This document shows, piece by piece, positions 11,580-23,640 of a DNA stretch of 64,000 nucleotides. The DNA comes from Mastigias papua (lineage: Eukaryota > Cnidaria > Scyphozoa > Rhizostomeae > Mastigiidae). The notes below the pieces were generated by a model. The model made no database searches, was not told the DNA's origin, and was given only the letters and a program-made list of their open reading frames with translations. The translations under genes were made by a program, and so were the position numbers. Numbering within the stretch: the first letter of the stretch is position 1; each line of letters opens with the position of its first letter. The stretch lies in contig OZ025271.1 in assembly GCA_964019165.1 (NCBI GenBank), positions 3,372,501-3,436,500 of the forward strand, written 5' to 3'.

Positions 11580-13155
11580 TTTCTATATTACATTTTATGG
11601 TAGTGGCTCCTCCCCGTGCTATGCTAGTACCACGCAGTAAAGTTAAAGGAAAGTTCAAATTATTCAACTCTTCAAAGTCATCCCGACACTTGAGTTGGAA
11701 TGGCTGAGACTGTCGGCGGCACTTTGAAAAGTGGTTTCCATATAAACTGAAATGAATACGGCAAACCACATGGATATATGGAAACCAGTCTTAACACAAA
11801 GTCAATTTCCGACGTCGTCCGGCAGTAAATCCAGTTATACTGTAAGCTTGCTATATTACTTTTAGGATTCTGCATCGATTTCAGTTGCTAACAATGTATG
11901 CAAACAACAGCAGCAGAAATACGCATCACTTGCCACCTTTCTTATCAACAGCAAACCATGCTCTCTAAAGAAATATCCCTAAAAATATCGAAAAACCAGC
12001 TGGGCAAATAAGAAAGCCTTGCTAGCTAATGCGAAGTATTTATTACTATAGGTGGCATCATCATGTGACAAATCATTGAAGATCAATATTTAGCAATCGT
12101 GGGATTGTTGCAAATAGCACAACTTGTGTCATAACGTTTAATTTGACACATAACAAAAATATTGCAATTCTGATCGACCTCGGCTTTGCAATTTAAAAGG
12201 CTCTGTATTGTTTATACCACTCCTTGGTAGTATTCTTTGATCCTGGAATTTTCACATAGATTGAAGTTGATGCTTCTTTCGACCAGATTCCCATATTCTC
12301 CAGAATTATTTGTCAATTTTCCTAGATCATTTCACATGATCAGATTCTTTCATTTTCATTCGCTTCTTGACGTTTGATCTAAGTGATTTAAAAGTATGAT
12401 AGGCAATACTCTCTTGTTCTATATACAGACTTTGATTATTTCATTATTTTATTTGATAATTTTTACTTTTCTTTCCTAATTTTCTAGCATTATTCATCAA
12501 AACTTTTAGACTGCTCAATGTCACTTTTATGCAATCCGTTTTTATATAGTATTGGCTGGAAAAACATGACAAAATTGTTATTCAGCTAATTCAATACTTC
12601 ATTCATCAACATCAAGTCTATTACATCCAAATAGTTGATTAGCTAGTATAATCTTCGAGTACTTCTCGGGTCTTTTGGGCTTCCATAGAACTTTCATGCT
12701 CGATGCATTTTTATCAAGTATCAGTTTATCGCCCCCAACAGTCTTCCCCTCCATAACTAGTATATAACTAATTGATGCCGTAAATGTAACGTGATCATAT
12801 ATTCCGTAGATAACATTAATTAACTTTTACAACTCCACTGAAAGAGCATTATCATCATATATTATCATATATTATCATATATTATCACATAGCAAGAAAT
12901 GCTTTTGCGTAGTTACTTCCTAATTTGTCCCTACGTAGATTGTATGCGTTAATTGCAAATTGGTCCAAACCAAGGGTAGGCGGGCCCCGATTGGACCTAA
13001 GAGGTTTCCTGAACACCGCAAATGAATTTCTTGGGATTTCGAGAGGTTTCTGTCACTTGTTTTACTCACTGTTCATTTAATCTATATCACTGGTTATGTT
13101 AGAGACTGTTAAGGAGTTTGGCTGCCAAGGTGCAGTACATTACAACGCCAAGGCA
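11580..13155. other. No gene recognised; short AT tandem repeat
   Basis: No conserved motif on either strand. Around 12,850-12,890 a 13-base ATATTATCATATT-type unit is repeated about three times. Otherwise ordinary AT-rich non-coding sequence. Confidence 0.35.
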
Positions 13156-13159
13156 GTTA

Positions 13160-13445
13160 TAAAGAAATGAAAGACTTAAATAGAAGAATTACCATAGCTA
13201 TAAAGGCAGTTGCTTCCTTTGCGAAGGTTTGGAAGAACTAATAGATCTCAGTTAAAAGAAAATGCAACTTCTTAAGTGCTTTGTATTTCAAATAGCAAAG
13301 TACGGAGCTGAATGTTGGGTAATGAAAGACAGTGATCGTATGAGAACTCAAGTTTTTTAATTAAGGAGCTAACGCCGGTTTCTTCGTGTTAAGTGGATAG
13401 CGATGCGTACAAACGCGTGGATTATTGGAATAACGCGAGCAAACT
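13160..13445 (+). pseudogene. Decayed RTE-like LINE fragment
   Basis: Conceptual reading through stops gives an ordered set of blocks typical of the post-RT region of RTE-type LINEs: KDLNRRITIAIKAVASFAKV, then a YGAECWVM block (the family's usual text is YGCETW/YGAECW), then RRFLRVKWIAM. Several stops and shifts are present and no flanking domains survive. Assignment to RTE is inference from this block pattern. Confidence 0.5.
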
Positions 13446-13714
13446 TGGAAGGACACCATGTCTAGTTAATATCTAAAATGCTCAAAACGTACTATACAGG
13501 TTTAAAACGATTAAAATAATTTTATATACATTGACTTTAGTCAAATATGGCACTTGAAAGCTTTAATTGAAGATGCCTGTTTGACCTCAGTTGAAAAGTC
13601 ATCCCAGCATTTTGTGACTCTGAATAAAAAGCATTAATGTCCACTAGCAGCGCCTTCTAAAGGCAGCCTTAAGTTAATATCTGTATTACGAAGACTAATG
13701 TAACAATTGTAACA

Positions 13715-14058
13715 ACGCATGCGCAAAACTGTTTTGCATACAGGGGGGGGTGCTCGGTTGGAATTCCTTACCTAGGGATTGTAAGATAGCAAATAGTTTC
13801 CAGTCATTTAAGATGAAACTAAAAACCATGCTTGCTGAGTAGAAAAACCTCTGCCCTTTTTTTCCAAATCTTTCTTTAATTTTTAATTTTATTCGCATTT
13901 TTCATTGTAATTAACTTATTATTTTAAATTGCATGTATTAGTTATTAGGTATTTTAAATTGCATGTAATAGTTTTGTAACATGGCACCCTGTAAACCAGA
14001 TCTCTGTATCTGAGGGGCCACCATGTATCAATAATTAAAAATGAAATGAAATGAATGA
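13715..14058 (+). mobile_element. LINE 3' end with (AAATG)n tail
   Basis: A short C-terminal coding piece (GWNSLPRDCKIANSFQSFK, then KLKTMLAE and stop at about 13,842) is followed by a 3' UTR ending in CACCATGTATCAATAATT and an AAATGAAATG tail at about 14,036-14,058. The same UTR end and tail, in the other orientation, close the LINE at 46.6-47.3 kb, so both copies belong to one family. Everything upstream of the last 40 codons is missing. The insertion lies against the C-terminal end of the minus-strand LINE that starts at 14,073. Confidence 0.65.
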
Positions 14059-14072
14059 TACTACGTGCGGCA

Positions 14073-15345
14073 TCAACGGCGCTTTTTGCAAAATGTTGCC
14101 AACATATTTAAGAATAATGGTATTGAGGTATGTAAAACCATTAGATTTACTTGTCTATTTATCAACTGTTCAATTGTTTTCCAACTTAAACTGTGGATCA
14201 GAGATTTGCTGGGAGTATCAAAATTACTATTAGTCATTATGCATGCCGCTCTGTTTTCGAGCCTCTGTAATTTTAAAATGTCAGTTGAATTACAGCAGCA
14301 CCAAACAGAGCTGCAGTATTGGACCTGAGGCTCAACAATGCTATTATAGAGACACCTTACAGCTACATCAGGAAGAAAATACTTGGCATGCTTCAGGAAT
14401 CGAATAGCATGAGAAACTTTGTCTGTGATTGATCTTATTTGAATTTTCCAGGTGAGATTTTCGTCTATTTGAACATCTAGAAGCTTAGTACTATATGCAA
14501 CTCCTGCAGTTTCCCCTCGATTGGAAGGTTGAAAAGTTTGGTCAGATGCATCCAGATATTTCTTTCTTTGCTTCGTGGTAATTAACATAGCGCGGGTTTT
14601 TCCAACAATGAGAGATTACCCTTAAACCAAATATCGAGTTTCTCTAGAACTTTGCTTAAAGCCCTATTTACAAGAGTACTATCTAAAGGCAGAATGATAA
14701 ATACTAGTTTCATCAACATACATTGAAACGTTAAAGTTTGTCATAATACAAGGAATGTCATTTAAATAAATTAAAACTAGGAGTGGAACTAGACAAGACC
14801 CTTGTGGGATGCCTACTTCCACACTTGTCATTTTTGAATCCACACCGTTAATTCTACAATGCTGATTGCTATTACCAAGATAGGATTTAAAACATGATAG
14901 TTTAAATACCGATAATACAATAATGCAGAGATTTTGACATAGAATTTTATGACCCACCATGTCAAAAGCCTTCTTGAGATCTATACACATTAAATCTGTT
15001 AAAATCCTTTATTCATACTGCTGTACCAATCATTAGTGCATTTCACTAAAAAAATGGCTGACGAATGTAAGGCCCTGAATCCAGGTTGATCTGATGAGAG
15101 GAACTCGTTCACCCCTAGGTGTTGGTACAACTGGTCATAGATAAGTTTTTTAAATAACCTAGTTAGCACAGATAGTTCTGATATAGGTCTATGATTTGTC
15201 TGACATATCTCCTTCTTTGAAAATTGAAGTGGCTCGAGCAAACTTCCAAGTATCTGGAAACGTGCTGGTTTCAATAGAGACATTGAATGCTATCGTTAGA
15301 ATTCTGGAAATTAAAAAACAAACAATCTTCAAAAGAAAACCAGAG
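14073..15345 (-). pseudogene. Decayed LINE reverse transcriptase (minus strand)
   Basis: From 15,300 down the minus strand reads an N-terminal RT block (NHRPISELSVLTRLFKKLIY), a palm block (DLKKAFDMVGHKI), the EVGIPQGSCLVP box and a damaged catalytic box (YVDE where YADD is usual), then the thumb and C-terminal region (LYNSIVEPQVQYCSSVW, QRLENRAA) in the open frame 14,073-14,588. At least three frameshifts or stops separate these. The last D of the catalytic motif is lost, so RT activity is not possible. It is cut at its 3' end by the plus-strand LINE tail at 13.7-14.06 kb. Confidence 0.8.
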
Positions 15346-15355
15346 ACAATATCAT

Positions 15356-16740
15356 TATAATAATAATAATAATAATTAATGATAATAATTTACGAATATT
15401 TCAACAGGGTCACCTATCAATACTTATAGATATTGTTATCATTAGGGTCCTGCTGGCCTAAATTTACAATGGTAAAAGAAAGGAAAAATGTCCATCTTAA
15501 AACTGAAAAAATTTACATCAAGAAAGTGTCATTAAAACTTAGATCATCACACAATTAAATGTCATTAAAACGGCTATCTAAAAAATTTCTAAAAACAAGT
15601 CGTGATTCGATTGTCCTTGCCTGTAAAGGCAAGTTGTTGTATTCTTTGGCAGCCATGAAATAAAGTCCCTTTCGTCCAAATTCCGTTTTCATTAGTGGTA
15701 ACTTTACCGATTGTTCCTCGTTTCTTATGTTCTTTCCGTGTGCATTCTTAGTGAAGTATTCTTTCATTACACCACATACATTATGTTGTAAATTATCAAA
15801 TACCACAGTACAAGCTCTTTTTCTAACTACTGCAGCAATTTTAGGTATCCGTATGTCAACCGTGAGATTATTTGACTTTATAACAACTCTGGCTCTGCGT
15901 TCTATGCTTTCAATTCTGTTCTTGTGCGACTGAGACCGAGTTAGGAAGGTCAATCCGCAGTACAAAAAACAGGCATTATCATTGTTTTGTAAATCAATTC
16001 CGCAGTTGATGAGTCATTGAGACATCGGATTCTTCTTAGTAGGCTTAATCGACCAGTGGCTTTTTTGTAGATTTTATTGAAATGATCTTCAAATTTCAAA
16101 GTAGGATCCAGATGAACCCCGAGGTACTTATAGCTGGAGGTTGCACTGACTTTCACCCCATTCAAGTTGATTTCCATTTCTCTTGATTCAAGTTTATTTA
16201 GCCTTTTTGATGTTCCAAAAATCATGGTTTCTGTCTTTCCTTTATTCAGGTTAACAACTAATTCATTGCTATCAAACCAAGATTTGAGGCTATTTAGGTC
16301 TTCGCTCAATTTTTTTTCAATTTCGTTCAGAGAGCTAGAAGACATGTACATAACTGTGTCATCGACATACGTTATGAATTGAGAATGCTTTAGGACCTTA
16401 TGAACATTTGAACTGGAGTAGGAATAGCAACGGCCTTATAATCGATCCCACAGCTTATTGGTACAACTTCTGAAGAGAATCCATTACAGTGAACTACCTG
16501 AGTCCTATTAAAGAGATAGTCAGTGAACCACATTAATTCATTTCCACAAATTCCAAACGATGGCAGCTTGTTGAGAACACTTGAATGGCTAGCATAGTGG
16601 ACAAATAGGCAGAAGATTCCCCAATTGGGGATCGCGCTAACAGCCAATCAAGATTTGTCCACTATGCTTGAATGGCTAACAGTGTTGAAAGCTTTTAATG
16701 AAGCTTTTATTTAATGTAATCTTATACATTGCTTCTTGGG
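15356..16740 (-). pseudogene. Second decayed LINE (minus strand) with AAT-rich tail
   Basis: The 3' tail is the AAT/ATT microsatellite at 15,356-15,395. Moving up the minus strand come the C-terminal block (15,555-15,965: FGRKGLYFMAAKEYNNLPLQ), the thumb (15,950-16,351: YKYLGVHLDPTLKFEDHF, LNLNKGKTETM-type block) and part of the palm (16,390-16,647: WFTDYLFNRTQVV). The PQGS box and first part of the catalytic region are deleted between the last two; a YVDD motif remains near 16,370. A related C-terminal piece lies at 32.5-33.1 kb. A 78-bp MITE interrupts the palm at 16,591-16,668. Confidence 0.8.
16591..16668. mobile_element. 78-bp MITE with 16-bp perfect TIRs and 9-bp TSD
   Basis: The termini at 16,591-16,606 and 16,653-16,668 are perfect inverted repeats (AGCATAGTGGACAAAT). 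The copy is flanked by the direct repeat TGAATGGCT at 16,582-16,590 and 16,669-16,677. Removing the element plus one repeat would give the continuous LINE palm text at this point, so this is a real insertion. A 9-bp duplication is typical of Mutator-like (MULE) transposons. The boundary can slide by one base (15-bp TIR, 11-bp duplication). The 46-base interior holds a CCCCAATTGGGG palindrome and no coding capacity. Confidence 0.85.
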
Positions 16741-17306
16741 TTTTCCTTGCATTAATTCCCTTGAAATTAAAGCTCCTCTCGCCTTTGTTGACACTAATTT
16801 ATTAGGAGAGAAGGGGGTTTGCTGTATCATCAATATCTGCAGATAACTTTATGCCAATGTAAAATAATAACTCATTCATTTTATTCGATATAACCTCTCT
16901 ATCGAACATGGTTTGGTTAGAGTCTTTCAAGTTATATATTGTTATATATAGTTATATAAGATATATTATTGGACCATACCATGGCAATATGATTTATCAA
17001 CGTTTCCATTTCGCAAGTAACCCTAGTTTGCTTAGTACTTAGTTAGATCGTCCATCACTTACGTTCCTTCATTTAAGTCTTCCTACCCCTCCCCCGTCGG
17101 TACTGTGACAAGGATTACGTCATAGCATAACTTGGTAGTTTCCTTATGAAACAAAATATAAGGAATGAGCTCAAAGTGATTAGTTTGGCATTTCCTTTGT
17201 AAAATATACAAATATATGCAATTGCTATTTTGGAGTTTTCACTGTGATTATACGGATTACAAATTACAAACCAAAGATATTTATGAGCATTTATGTTTCT
17301 CAGTTC

Positions 17307-17506
17307 TTAAATTCCGCAACCAAAAGCACCGCCTAGTACAGTAAATTTACCCTGAACACGCAGGAAGAATTGTTCATGCTCACTTTGGATCAAATCATAG
17401 TCACTCCTTCCCGCTTCAAATGCTTTCAAATATTCGGGTGTAATGTACACTGCTACCAAGCTCAAATCGCTGCTTGAAGTAACGTACACTTTAAATTGTT
17501 CTTGGA
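17307..17506 (-). CDS. Terminal exon of a secreted-protein family (orphan domain)
   Basis: The minus strand reads 66 codons to a stop, after a good splice acceptor (TTTTTCTTCCAG, AG at 17,507-17,508). The exon enters in phase 1. The text contains AVYITPEYLKAFEAG, EQFFLRVQG and GGAFGCGI. A paralogous exon in the same phase lies at 29,954-30,185, sharing VYH/ITPEYLKAF, QFF.R..G and the glycine-rich end, so selection on this reading frame is likely. It lies 540 bp downstream of the secreted gene at 18.0-19.5 kb on the same strand and may be its last exon. The most obvious donor of that gene (18,046) is in phase 2 and does not match; a phase-1 donor at 18,095 would. Function unknown. Confidence 0.5.
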
Positions 17507-18030
17507 CTGGAAGAAAAACCATCTATAGAACTGTTTATATCATAAAAATTTGTACTATTCCTTACTTTGACTATCGACATATACTATTGCCAATTAACTG
17601 AGGATTCCATTCTCAACAATTGAAGGGAAATGTCACTAATAGACCTTAATCTCACTTTTGGACCAAAGTGCATATGTGTGATTTTTGGCGAAAAGGTAAG
17701 TAATCTGTGCCCGCATGAATGCGTGTTCATTTTGTTAGTATAGCTACTTCAAGCTTCCTATAAATTTTAGCTACATCACTGCCTTCATGTCGGATAGAGT
17801 AATTATTCATGAAACCTGTCAACATTATGACGGCTCTTTAGAAGTAAAAGAAACGGCAAATAGGTAGACTTGAGTATATTGCAAACAGTTGTGTAGGAGA
17901 TAGTATATCAAACTATAATCTAACAAAGTAATTACTTGCTCAAAACAAAGTAATATCTTGTTGATTTCTACCAAAAGTATAAGAAAGAATTGATAGTCAA
18001 AGCAAAGACTGTCTTTAAGTTCGGAGAAAG

Positions 18031-19532
18031 CTACTCTTCAAAGTACCTTGAAGCAGCCAGCGTGAACTTGTTCTTTTCTCCCAATCTTCCATCACCGCGA
18101 ACAATGACCGTCACAGGTCCCACATTCTCTGGCCCAGAAATTGAAACACTGACAAAGTTTGCAGCACTTGCTGATGTGTCACTGAATGGTGCAGTGAACG
18201 TTTTGCAATCCTTTACTCCCGTTGGGCATGCATAGGTTGCAAACGCTGACTTCCCATCAGTTGCTATTACAGATATGAACAGTTTGTACTTCAGGGCATC
18301 GTTTGGGAAGCAGTAGTCCAACTGCAAGTATTCTAGTTCGTTTGTCGCTACCGTCAATTGCTCTGTAGTCATGAACATTGGCACGAGTTCATAGAATCCT
18401 TCTCCCTCTGTAACAGCTGCAACCTGCTGCATACATTGACCACGTGTTTCAATATAGCTCACAGTCCATCGATTTTCGCAATCTATGATCTCATTGTTGT
18501 TCCCGAACATTACTGCCATGGTATACATCATGCCAGGGCCTGGACCGTTGACGACTTTAAATTTCAAATTCCCATAGAACTCAAAGTATGTGAAGTTGAA
18601 TGTTGCTACCCACTTGTGATCATTAGCATCCCCAACATCATTCGTTGTTATCACGTCACCATTGTCACTCATAACTGTTGCATTTAGGAAATCGCCCTTA
18701 TCCAGATCCCATTCCTGCTGTTGTAGGATCAGCATAACAACCACCGGCTGCTTGTGATACTTACAACCACCACATAAGTTAAGGAAGAAATTGTTCACGT
18801 CGTATGCTCCACCTTCGATATGCTTTCCCGTGATGTACTGGACGGGTACATGCTGGATAGCCATACCAAAAACCGACATCAGTGCTAGAGAAGATGAGAA
18901 TGCAAATAATTAACACTAGCCTGACGATGATGTCTGATCTATTTAGTATATATAAACATATTTTATCATTGACATATTTTTATTGCTCATTAGTGCTAAT
19001 AGGGTATAGGTTGAGCTACGCATCACTAAAAGTCATCTACATTGGCCTTTGTCAACTTCCTTCACGGCATGAAATAGTTTCCATCGATAACCAGAAATAC
19101 TAGAATGTGGAGCCTGAATGTAAAGAAATATTTTTGCGTAGATATTTTTATACTATTGTATGTCTTTACTTCTGTAGAGACATAGCCACTACATTAAATA
19201 CAGCATAATGAGTTTTTCTATCTCTCATGGCTGTTTGGGGTGGACGGAGCTAGCACTGAGTAAGATGCCAATTGACCAAACGATACAAAAGTTATCATAG
19301 ACAAAATAACATTTGACCATTCCAATGTCACACCGAATGAGACGGGTAGATATATAGCTTCGCATTCCATAATATATTTCAGAACTAATGAACATATGAG
19401 GTACCAAAGTAGAAGAGTTATTTATTTTCAGTTGATTAAGATCCGTACCAATTTCATAAACAATTTTCACATTCTTAACCTTAAAGCAATTCACATACCT
19501 GTTACGATAAAGATCTTCAGAATGAACCCCAT
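18031..19532 (-). CDS. Secreted orphan protein, two exons supported (295 aa if ending at 18,031)
   Basis: Exon 1 (19,499-19,532) starts with ATG at 19,532 and ends at donor G|GTATGT; exon 2 begins at 18,884 after acceptor TTCTCTAG. The phases match (1 to 1) and the joined N-terminus, MGFILKIFIVTALMSVFGMA, is a convincing signal peptide, so the product enters the secretory pathway. The mature part is rich in beta-type sequence, has a CGGC pair and about seven cysteines, and ends in a segment (FVSVSISGPENVGPVTVIV) reminiscent of pre-peptidase C-terminal-like beta sandwiches; that likeness is weak. The frame ends at a stop at 18,031, but strong donor-like sites at 18,046 and 18,095 allow extension to the exon at 17,307-17,506. 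With the 18,095 donor the three-exon model is 340 codons in frame. I do not recognise the family. Confidence 0.65.
18884..19498 (-). other. Intron 1 of the secreted-protein gene
   Basis: Bounded by GTATGT at 19,493-19,498 and TTCTCTAG ending at 18,885 on the minus strand. It separates the 34-base signal-peptide exon from the main exon. No other feature recognised inside. Confidence 0.6.
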
Positions 19533-20199
19533 GTTTCTTGGAATCAAATGATCATTGATTTACCAGCTCTTGATTCTAAGTGCACTGTTCATACTGTTAC
19601 AGCAATTAGCTAGCCTCTATTTATATGAAAGTAGAGACAAAAGGCTTTATTCATATTGAAATACGCTAATCCTGTATCTCCAACAAGATAATTACTTTCG
19701 AAACTCTACTAATACAAATTACAACGCAAATTTCAATAGTGTGGCTACAATCATGTAAGATGATTCATACATGATCAATTGTACATTCCTATTCTTTGTT
19801 TGCTACATTTTATGCCATGAACAGTCTATAATATTTTCATCTTGGTAGGTCCTGTAATTTAACTAAGCAATAATCTTTGCTGGCATGGCAAAGTAGAGTA
19901 AATCACGTCCAAACAACACTGCTACTGAAATCAAAGAGCTATGGCCTTGAAGAAATTGGCTCAAGATTGACAAGATACTTCAGGCCCCTCATTGTTAACA
20001 ACCTCTTTTAGTCGACATAAATGATCTACCAAGAGAAGCTATTTCCTTACCATACTCTTAGGTATCTAGTTGTAGGGGATCTGGAATTATCTGGGGGTCT
20101 TGGACGTTTTCGGAAAATTCAATTAGCGGGGATAGTTCTGTGGTTTTAATCAGTGTACCACCGCATTAATACCAACAGAAAGGGCATATTGGTCTCAGT

Positions 20200-20740
20200 T
20201 GCATGGATGAATCTTCCAGTCCTGTCACCCATTTTATAAGATATGGGAGATACCAGCTTCAGGATCAATTTTGATCTACAACTTCATTTCTCTGAGTAGA
20301 CCTCAACAGATCAAGGTTTGATACATGAAAACCATTTGTTCCACTAGATAAACGACAGTTTCACACCTTCTAACCCTCTTGTGTATGCTCCAATTCCAAT
20401 ATCCTAGTAGTTTCTACATTATTTATCTGCAAGATGTTTTACGTTCTCTTCAGCTTTTGATACTTTAGTGATGTAATGTAGAAGAATGTTAGCTTATGGC
20501 TTTCCAGTATTTCACCTTGTTCCACTATGATTCCTTTAAGGTTCGCGATGCATATTAATGGTGTAAATCACCCATTCATTACAATCATTGATGATCTTGC
20601 CCGTACTGCCTGCAATCTTCAAAATTAAGGCCTCACGATCCTCTTCAGGGAGATTTGATGTCCTTCATGGAATGCATGAAGAAATGGCCTCTATCCTTTG
20701 ATAACCTGCAGGTTTGTTATGATGGCCATTGTCAGTGCAA
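20200..20740 (-). repeat. Degenerate dispersed repeat, copy B
   Basis: Collinear with about 1,000-1,620 (copy A) over several blocks, such as TTTTATAAGATATGGGA (copy A: TTTTATATGGCATATGGGA) and the blocks listed for copy A. The minus strand reads protein-like runs such as PEEDREALILKIAGSTGK and IINDCNEWVIYTINMH between stops. I cannot assign a family. Since both copies decay in the same frame, they probably derive from a coding element or a processed gene. Confidence 0.45.
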
Positions 20741-20797
20741 TGCATAAAGATTTGATTGAATTGATTTGTTTCTACATATTTAGGGAAGGTACACATC

Positions 20798-20905
20798 AGC
20801 GTTGCTGAGATTCATCGGACCCTCATCGTTGCTGAGAATCGTTGGACCCTCAGCATTGCTGAGAACCTTGGGACCCTCAGCGTTGCTGAGTTTCAAGGGT
20901 CCCTC
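20798..20905. repeat. 27-bp minisatellite, four copies
   Basis: Four tandem 27-base units with consensus beginning AGCGTTGCTGAGA and ending GGACCCTC. The period is a multiple of three. Plus strand reads S-V-A-E-x-x-x-T-L repeats; minus strand reads E-G-P-x-x-L-S-N-A repeats. No longer reading frame flanks it, so a coding role is not supported. Confidence 0.85.
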
Positions 20906-21059
20906 TAGTTAACAACTATCAAAATTAGATTAGTTTCATTAAAGGGACCAAACTATTACCTAATAAAAACTTTTCGAAATAGATTAAAACACTAATGTAC
21001 CACCTAATAATCAAATAAAATGTATCTAGGAGTACTTCAGTATAGAAAATTAATAAGAA

Positions 21060-21560
21060 AAGTGTATATGTAATGTTTAAACCATGAGTAGCTATTGCTT
21101 GATTGCGTTTGGTAAGAAGTCTATTTCATGTTTCGCCTCTCTATAGGAAAAGCATTACAGATTATCTTAAGTTGTTGGAGTAACCGTACATCAGTGGCAA
21201 TGTTGCGGATGTTCTGAGGCTAGCTGGTAGATTTTTGCGAATAAATCACCCGTACACAGCGCAGCTAACCCATGTACAGATGTATATACTATCAGTTCTG
21301 ATTTATGAGCTATGAGTTCCTCAAGTTTTTTGCAGCGCATCCTATCCACGAAATGTTTCTCTGGGGTGAGACAACGGCTATTTGCTATAACTCTTGCAGC
21401 TCGGTTTTGCAATTTCTTCAAGTGGTTTATTCAGATACACCACACAACCTCCACACGGAACAGCAATAGACAGTGGGGTTCTATAACTCCCCTGTATAGT
21501 TTAAGTAACGCTATAAGGTAAGAAAGATTTCGCATGGCTTAAGGAGCAAAATGATATAGA
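21060..21560 (-). pseudogene. Decayed LINE C-terminal fragment
   Basis: The minus strand reads LYRGVIEPHC near 21,500, then KKLQNRAARVIANSRCLTP and the helical C-terminal region down to 21,191, then a last decayed piece to about 21,080. These are the thumb and C-terminal blocks of the same LINE clade as the copies at 14.1 and 54.5 kb. The RT core is absent. Confidence 0.7.
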
Positions 21561-21564
21561 TAAT

Positions 21565-23640
21565 TCCGAGGAGACAGCACTAATGTAGTATTGCCAATGT
21601 TGTACACGAAGATACAGTTGGGGGACGCTTTAATAAGACACTAATGAGCATGCGTAGCAATCTCAGAATTAACTTTAAGAACTATAGAGATTTAATTTTG
21701 TGTTTCACGTTTGTTGGTTTGCCTATGACAGCATTGTTTCCTCGTGCAAGTGTTGGTTTCTTTTATGGGATTACTTTCTGCCACTACGCAAAGTGATTCT
21801 TAACAGATACATGATTGTAGCAACGATTTCTATTTCATGATCCTTGAGATGTTGTGAGAGTTGTTGCTTAAGGTTTTTGAAAACTTGATATCAAAACATA
21901 GTCAATTGACTTTGGTCAAAACGACTTTTATGATTATATTTTCTGGCATACTACTTCTAAGAAATTTCGCCAATAATATGCTGCTGCAATGACAAACTGC
22001 GAAATTGACAACCTGCTTTTGTTTTTTCCCACGCTTTATAATCATTTTAAGCCCTTTCTCAAATTCCGACCCCCCCACAATTATTCTGACCCCCCATTTA
22101 TTAAAATTCAGAACTTTTTCCGATCCCCTATTTAGTAGGACCCTCCCCACCATTTATTTGCCACTTGAAATTAGAAATGAGCAGTTACATGGCTTTCATT
22201 GCATTAGGGGAGGAATTGTAGCCCATTTGCAATTTATACAATTTTCAAGATCAGAATAGGATGGCATGGGGTAATTTGGGTCATTTTTCATTTGTGTTTG
22301 TGTTTGAAAGCAGGAAACTAATAAAACAGGTGAAACATGAACCAGGAATGTTTTTCACTGTCGCAAATAGACATCATAGTCGGGACAGCGTTTCTTCAGA
22401 AGTAATGAAATTTCATGTGAGATGGTATGTCACTTTGGGACAGAAGGTACAACCATCCTTCCAGCGGAGGAGACCTAGCGCATATGGAAACAGGAAGAAG
22501 AAAATTTCCAATATTTTACAGGATTGCTACGCAACTACAGCAACCAACAACTTATGTACTGTATTTTTACATACCTTTCCGTAGGAAATTCAGTACCTTT
22601 TTAATTCATTTTCCATATAGTTTAGACATCCTTCATTAAAAGTCGTCCGGAGTTAAGGTGTCAATCAGGTATGCTAGAGGCTCAGAGGCAACGTTCCTTA
22701 TCAAATTCATACTAGCATTTAGATGGGAGGAACTTCCTTTTGACTTCCAAGTGTTTGAACCCAGTCTTCCATTCGTTTATCTTGCCCAAACTTTGCAATC
22801 TCATTTAAATTTTTGTTCTCATGATTCTAAACGGAATTGCAGAGTTGCTTCAATTTAGCAAAGATTCTGTGAAATCTCATGGAATGACTTGGATCGACTA
22901 TATACAGTCCTGACAGACACTATTGGGGAGATTTTGAAGTAGAGAGTCTGTTTGAAAGTCTCTTGTTAAAAATTTAGCACTTGATACTACTGAATCAAAT
23001 GCAAGTAGGTTTTAAGGGCCTGCGAAGTCCGAAACTCCTAAAGGCTTCTAAAGAGTCAGTATCTACAAAAGAGCATGATTCCTTGATCGACGGCAGAAAA
23101 TTCATTTCACTGAACAGGTTTACCTACATATAAATGGTCAGAGCAATTATCAAAGTGTGAGAAACTTGTCAACGTCGTGTTTCATTATCCAAAATTTGTC
23201 GAAAACAGGTTAACTGAGGTTCAATTCCGATATTTTATATGCTGAAAGCTTGTGTAGTTTATGTACTTAACACAGTAGAAATGGTAATACACAGTAATAC
23301 ACAGTAATCTACCATGGGATACACAGTAGAAATACCAGCTGAAGAGCAATTGCTTTTGCAAGTTGTTATCTAACTGGCGCTGCATAAAGCAATATGAAAT
23401 TCTGAAATAGCTTGCTAACTTTACTGCGTTGAATAATATTTGGCCTACCAAAAAATGGTTGTATATTGATAAAAAAACGTATATTCTAGTACTTTACTTG
23501 TGCACTGCATGTAAACACGTTATAAACTTCATCAAACAGAATATATAAAGCATTTTTCTACAAGGCGGATGTTGGCTCTCTGATGTACAGTGTCACACTC
23601 ACAAGAGTTGAACCTATAGCTATTCATTTCAAATGAAACT
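21565..23640. other. No gene recognised
   Basis: Several 60-110 codon open frames exist on both strands (for example 22,005-22,580) but none has a recognisable domain, good start context or splice partners. A pyrimidine-rich stretch lies around 22,060-22,150. Treated as non-coding. Confidence 0.35.

Noticed and set aside
18358..18687. Plus-strand open frame of 109 codons
   Set aside because: Lies opposite the secreted-protein exon, which has matching splice sites and a signal peptide.
22005..22584. Small genes at 22 kb
   Set aside because: Low-complexity or compositionally ordinary frames with no motif or neighbour support.
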